From Microbacterium sp. (GTDB taxonomy: Bacteria > Actinomycetota > Actinomycetes > Actinomycetales > Microbacteriaceae), in contig QFPD01000063.1 of assembly GCA_003248845.1 (NCBI GenBank), positions 1 to 8,897 of the forward strand: 8,897 bases of DNA. The letters are read 5' to 3'. Below the pieces are notes generated by a model that saw only the letters and a list, made by a program, of their open reading frames with translations, did no database searches and was not told the origin of the DNA. A program made the translations under genes and the position numbers. How positions within the stretch are numbered: the stretch's first letter is position 1; every line of letters begins with the position of its first letter. This document shows positions 6,270-8,897 of the stretch, one piece after another.

Positions 6270-6424
6270 GGGGTCGCCCCGCGCGCGGCACGCCAGATGA
6301 CGCCGCGACGCGTGCGACGCCTAGCGTGGGTGAGTGCAGCAGCCCGGGCCGATCGAGCGCGCATCGACGCCGTGACCCGCGCCTGCCGCTTCGTGCGTGA
6401 CCGCGGACGCGGACGTGAAAGCGC
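6270..6424. other. Intergenic stretch with an orphan plus-strand promoter-like element
   Basis: No supported gene lies between the SHOCT promoter and the helicase stop. TAGCGT at 6322-6327 stands 6 bp before GTG 6334, which opens a 13-codon frame. GTG 6330 opens a longer frame whose first 26 residues (ending RIDAVTRACRFVRDRG) faintly resemble the start of an AraC/Ada-type regulator before running antisense into the helicase. I treat it as unassigned, possibly a gene remnant. No convincing helicase terminator is visible. Confidence 0.3.
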
Positions 6425-7951
6425 TCAGGCGGTCGGAGCCGCGGCTGCGGAGCCGCCCGAACCGCCACGGCGACGGCGGCGGCGACGTGCGGGGGCGGGC
6501 TTGCCGTCGTGGTGTTCGCGCCCTGAGCCGTCGTGGGTCCCGGCGCCCTCGCGGTCAGCGGGCGGAGTGTCGCCGACCACGGCATCCGGGGCCCCGCCCT
6601 CGGTGGGCGCCTGACCGTCGCTGAACGTCGACCCGACCGGCGTGCTGCCCGAGCGGCGACGGCGGCGACGGCGCGTGCCGCCCTCAGCGGTGCCCTCGGC
6701 GGCGGCGTCTGCGGCGCGCTCGGGCCGCGCGGAGCGTGGCGTGCGGACGGTCTCGGTCTTCGGCGCCTTCGCGATACGGCCCTTCGTTCCGGCGGGGATG
6801 TCGAGGTCCTCGTACAGGTGCGGGCTCGACGAGTAGGTCTCGACGGGTTCGGGCTGACCGAAGTCGAGGGCGCGGTTGATGAGCGCCCACTTGTGCAGGT
6901 CGTCCCAGTCGACGAACGTGACAGCGATGCCGGTCTTGCCGGCGCGTCCCGTGCGTCCCGCGCGGTGCAGGTAGGTCTTCTCGTCATCGGGGATCGTGTG
7001 GTTGATCACGTGGGTCACGTCGTCGACGTCGATGCCGCGCGCCGCGACATCCGTCGCGATGAGCACGTCCTTCTTGCCCGCCTTGAACGCGGCCATGGAG
7101 CGCTCGCGCGCCTCCTGGCTCATGTCGCCGTGCACGGCGCCCGCGTTGAAGCCGCGGTCGTTCAACTCGTCGACGAGCTTCTGCGCGGCGCGCTTGGTGC
7201 GCGTGAAGACGACCGTCTTGCCGCGGCCCTCGGCCTGCAGGATGCGCGCGATGACCTCGTCCTTGTCGAGCGAGTGGGCGCGGTAGACGAGGTGCTTGAT
7301 GTTCGCCTGCGTGAGACCCTCGTCGGGGTCGGTGGCGCGGATGTGAATGGGGTTCGACATGAACCGGCGCGCAAGCGCGACGATCGGACCGGGCATCGTC
7401 GCCGAGTAGAGCATCGTGTGGCGGACGGGTGCGACCTTCGCGAAGATCTTCTCGATGTCGGGCAGGAACCCGAGGTCGAGCATCTTGTCGGCCTCGTCGA
7501 GGACGACCTCTGTCGCGTGCGACAGGTCGAGCAGGCGCTGATTGCTCAGGTCGATCAGTCGGCCCGGGGTGCCGACGACGATCTGCGCACCGGCCTTGAG
7601 CTGATCGATCTGGCCCTCGTACGCCTTGCCGCCGTAGATCGCGACGACGCTCGTCGAGCGGTTGGAGGTGAGCATGTCCATGTCCTCGTAGACCTGGACG
7701 GCGAGCTCGCGCGTCGGCACGACGATGAGGGCTTTGACGCCGGGAGCGGGGTCGAGGCCGAGGCGCTGGACGACCGGGATGCCGAAGCCGAAGGTCTTGC
7801 CCGTTCCGGTCTTGGCCTGACCGATGATGTCCTGGCCGGGAAGGCCGAGCGGGATGGTCTGCTCCTGGATCGGGAAGGCATCCACGATGCCCTTGGATGC
7901 CAGTGCCTCGACGATGTCGGCGTCGACGCCCATCTGTGCGAAAGTCGTCAC
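6425..7951 (-). CDS. DEAD-box ATP-dependent RNA helicase
   Basis: The 508-residue protein has the full two-domain core in order: the Q motif near 27-31 (FPIQEQ), motif I AKTGTGKT (46-53), Ia PTRELA (79-84), TPGR (128-131), DEAD (152-155), SAT (183-185), HGDMSQ (274-279), ATDVAARGID (299-308) and HRAGRTGRAG (329-338). It unwinds or remodels RNA with ATP, in actinobacteria typically in ribosome assembly, RNA decay or cold adaptation. From about 395 the tail is disordered, with two runs of seven arginines (427-433, 489-495), likely RNA-binding. The frame is open to GTG 8008, but GTG 7951 (then TTFAQMGVDADIVEAL) is preferred because the family begins here and the upstream 19 codons fall in leader hairpins. 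The RhlE-type subfamily is likely but not certain. The gene is divergent from the MiaE_2 protein. Confidence 0.94.
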   Translation of the reverse strand: MTTFAQMGVDADIVEALASKGIVDAFPIQEQTIPLGLPGQDIIGQAKTGTGKTFGFGIPVVQRLGLDPAPGVKALIVVPTRELAVQVYEDMDMLTSNRSTSVVAIYGGKAYEGQIDQLKAGAQIVVGTPGRLIDLSNQRLLDLSHATEVVLDEADKMLDLGFLPDIEKIFAKVAPVRHTMLYSATMPGPIVALARRFMSNPIHIRATDPDEGLTQANIKHLVYRAHSLDKDEVIARILQAEGRGKTVVFTRTKRAAQKLVDELNDRGFNAGAVHGDMSQEARERSMAAFKAGKKDVLIATDVAARGIDVDDVTHVINHTIPDDEKTYLHRAGRTGRAGKTGIAVTFVDWDDLHKWALINRALDFGQPEPVETYSSSPHLYEDLDIPAGTKGRIAKAPKTETVRTPRSARPERAADAAAEGTAEGGTRRRRRRRSGSTPVGSTFSDGQAPTEGGAPDAVVGDTPPADREGAGTHDGSGREHHDGKPAPARRRRRRRGGSGGSAAAAPTA

Positions 7952-7966
7952 GATACGTGCCTGTCT

Positions 7967-8028
7967 GGCGGTGAGAGGCCGCCGGGTGAAAGAGTCCACG
8001 CCCTTCACTCAGCCACAGGCGCGGTGGC
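7967..8028 (-). promoter_or_regulatory. Structured 5' leader of the helicase mRNA (three hairpins)
   Basis: Three successive stems fill the leader. GCCAC/GTGGC pairs 8028-8024 with 8016-8012. GTGAAGGG/TCTTTCAC pairs 8008-8001 with 7993-7986 in 8 bp including two G-U. GGCGG/CCGCC pairs 7983-7979 with 7971-7967. Each has a 7-nt loop. They end 15 nt before GTG 7951, where no clear ribosome site is seen. A regulatory role is inferred. Confidence 0.45.
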
Positions 8029-8046
8029 CCCGATCCGTCGCCGGGA

Positions 8047-8059
8047 CAGGGCAAGCCTA
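8047..8059 (-). promoter_or_regulatory. Predicted promoter of the helicase gene
   Basis: TAGGCT (8059-8054) followed 6 bp later by G8047 predicts the transcription start, giving a leader of about 96 nt before GTG 7951. No convincing -35 is seen. Confidence 0.5.
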
Positions 8060-8101
8060 CCGGAGGCGGGCCGGATCGCTCGTCGCCGCGGTCCGGCGTC
8101 G

Positions 8102-8113
8102 TAGGCTGTGAGC
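8102..8113 (+). promoter_or_regulatory. Predicted leaderless promoter deciding the MiaE_2 start
   Basis: TAGGCT (8102-8107) with spacer GTGAGC places the transcription start at GTG 8114. The in-frame GTG 8108 would sit directly against the -10 box and would not be in the transcript. Confidence 0.55.
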
Positions 8114-8830
8114 GTGGTGACCTGGCCCTGGCAGCGCAAGCGCACAGCCCCCCGCACACTGAAAGTGCGTTCGCGGGGCGACTTCGGCGACGTCAATCGC
8201 GTCGACTTCGAGGAGCTCGCGCCGGCGATCGACACGTTCCTCGGCCAGGCGGCGTACCTGCAGCTCGGCTACTTCGAGACGCTGTCCGAACTCATCGCGC
8301 CGACTCCCGAGCTTTCGCACAAGGAGTCGATTTCGCGCGCGGCGGGCGCGGCGCTGTTCAAGCACCAGCAGATCGTGGCGGTCATCCGCGAGCGGGGCGA
8401 CGATCCGCTCGACCTGATGCTGCCGTTCCGGGAGCCGCTGGACGCGTTCCGCCGCGCGACGCACGGCGCCCGCCACCTCGAGACGATGCTGTCGGTGCAC
8501 ATCACCGCGGGCATGCTCGACGACTTCTACCTCGCTCTCTCGGGCGGTTACGGATCAACGGGCGACCGCGTAGCGAAGATCTTGCTGGGCGACGACGACC
8601 GTCAGGCGCTCGTCCGGCTGCTCACCGACGCGATCGACGCCGACGAGCAGTGGCGCGACCTGTTGTCGCTGTGGGGCAGGCGCCTCGTCGGCGATACGCT
8701 CCTCATCGTCCGGGGCGCGCTGCGCCCGCAGACGCTGGATGCCGCGGAGGAGAAGAAGGTCGAACCGGTGTTCACCGACCTGCTCGCGGCGCACTCACGG
8801 CGGATGTCCGCGATCGGGCTCGACGCCTGA
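8114..8830 (+). CDS. Ferritin-like fold protein (MiaE_2 family, tRNA-hydroxylase-like)
   Basis: This 238-residue mostly helical protein matches the actinobacterial MiaE_2 (ferritin-like fold) family. Recognisable parts are FLGQAAYLQLGYFETLSELI (about 42-61), HKESISRAAGAALFKHQQIV (69-88), RGDDPLDLMLPFREPLD (94-110) and the hallmark HITAGMLDDFYLALSGGYG (129-147). True MiaE is a diiron enzyme that hydroxylates ms2i6A in tRNA. Possible metal ligands here include Glu55, Glu71, His84, His121 and Glu123, but I cannot lay out a complete diiron site, so the catalytic role is unproven. The basic start (PWQRKRTAPRTLKVRSR) is unconserved in look. GTG 8114 is chosen from its promoter spacing; GTG 8108 and 8117 are alternatives. 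From memory, relatives of this gene also sit beside an rhlE-type helicase in mycobacteria (the Rv3210c/Rv3211 area). Confidence 0.87.
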   Translation: MVTWPWQRKRTAPRTLKVRSRGDFGDVNRVDFEELAPAIDTFLGQAAYLQLGYFETLSELIAPTPELSHKESISRAAGAALFKHQQIVAVIRERGDDPLDLMLPFREPLDAFRRATHGARHLETMLSVHITAGMLDDFYLALSGGYGSTGDRVAKILLGDDDRQALVRLLTDAIDADEQWRDLLSLWGRRLVGDTLLIVRGALRPQTLDAAEEKKVEPVFTDLLAAHSRRMSAIGLDA

Positions 8831-8897
8831 TCAGGAGATCTTCAGACGCAGACGCTCGCGCGCATCATGCGTGGCACGCGCGCGGGTGAGCGCGAGG
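8831..8897 (-). CDS. C-terminal end of an unidentified protein (partial)
   Basis: The last 21 codons of a minus-strand frame end at TGA 8833-8831, reading LALTRARATHDARERLRLKI and a final serine. The residues are plausible for a helical C-terminus and third codon positions are GC-rich. Another minus frame is open over most of the same stretch, so the frame is not certain. The stop directly abuts the stop of the MiaE_2 gene. I do not recognise the protein. Confidence 0.45.
   Translation of the reverse strand, partial: LALTRARATHDARERLRLKIS

Noticed and set aside
6641..6672. GC-rich short tandem repeat (cggcgacgg-like) within the helicase tail
   Set aside because: It is explained by runs of arginine codons (CGC/CGT) in the disordered C-terminus, not by a separate repeat element.
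7952..8008. Helicase start at GTG 8008 with 19 extra residues
   Set aside because: The added residues are not helicase-like, lie within predicted leader hairpins and lack a ribosome site; GTG 7951 matches the usual family N-terminus.
6533..8104. A 523-codon open frame on plus antisense to the helicase
   Set aside because: It mirrors the helicase codons in a GC-rich gene; its translation is Arg/Asp/Val-rich with no domain, while the minus frame holds all helicase motifs.
1..8897. A defence, mobile or biosynthetic system
   Set aside because: No integrase, transposase, terminal inverted repeats, CRISPR repeats, toxin pair or multi-enzyme cluster is present; composition is even across the window.

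Overview
The window is very GC-rich, genes sit close together, codons end mostly in G or C, and GTG starts are frequent. The gene families point to a high-GC actinobacterium, most likely Microbacteriaceae (Microbacterium-like). This placement is inferred from protein flavour and base composition, not from a marker gene. It looks like core chromosome. I see no mobile element, CRISPR array, tRNA, rRNA, phage gene or toxin module, and no cluster that would make a new defence or biosynthetic system.

Layout. Positions 1-941 (minus) hold the N-terminal part of a PRC-barrel/MgtE_N/CBS protein that runs off the left edge. Only 41 bp away, a general stress (YflT-like) membrane protein starts on plus (983-1600). 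It is translationally coupled through an ATGA overlap to a small alpha/beta hydrolase (1597-2262). Converging on that pair is a minus-strand pair: a membrane-anchored endonuclease/exonuclease/phosphatase (EEP) protein (4836-3805) followed by an aminopeptidase P (3730-2279). Divergent from the EEP gene is a PHP-domain phosphoesterase (4905-5762). It ends in a strong stem-loop that also faces a small PLDc_N/SHOCT membrane protein gene on minus (6218-5800), which carries a one-base frameshift. Then come a DEAD-box RNA helicase on minus (7951-6425) with a structured leader, a divergent ferritin-like MiaE_2 protein on plus (8114-8830), and the last 21 codons of an uncertain minus-strand gene that abuts it stop to stop.

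How the genes relate. Most are independent housekeeping or stress functions: metal or envelope sensing, peptide turnover, RNA or nucleotide hydrolysis, RNA remodelling. The helicase and MiaE_2 pair could share an RNA-metabolism theme. The clearest regulatory theme is the promoter grammar: TA(C/G)GCT-type -10 boxes lie exactly 6 bp before several start codons, implying leaderless mRNAs, and this corrects one start.

Most worth checking: the frameshift in the SHOCT gene; about 18 copies of GGATGCC/GGCATCC in 8.9 kb; three successive 7-nt-loop hairpins before the helicase start; the 15-bp terminator containing the PHP stop codon; and a degenerate 13-bp repeat in front of the aminopeptidase.
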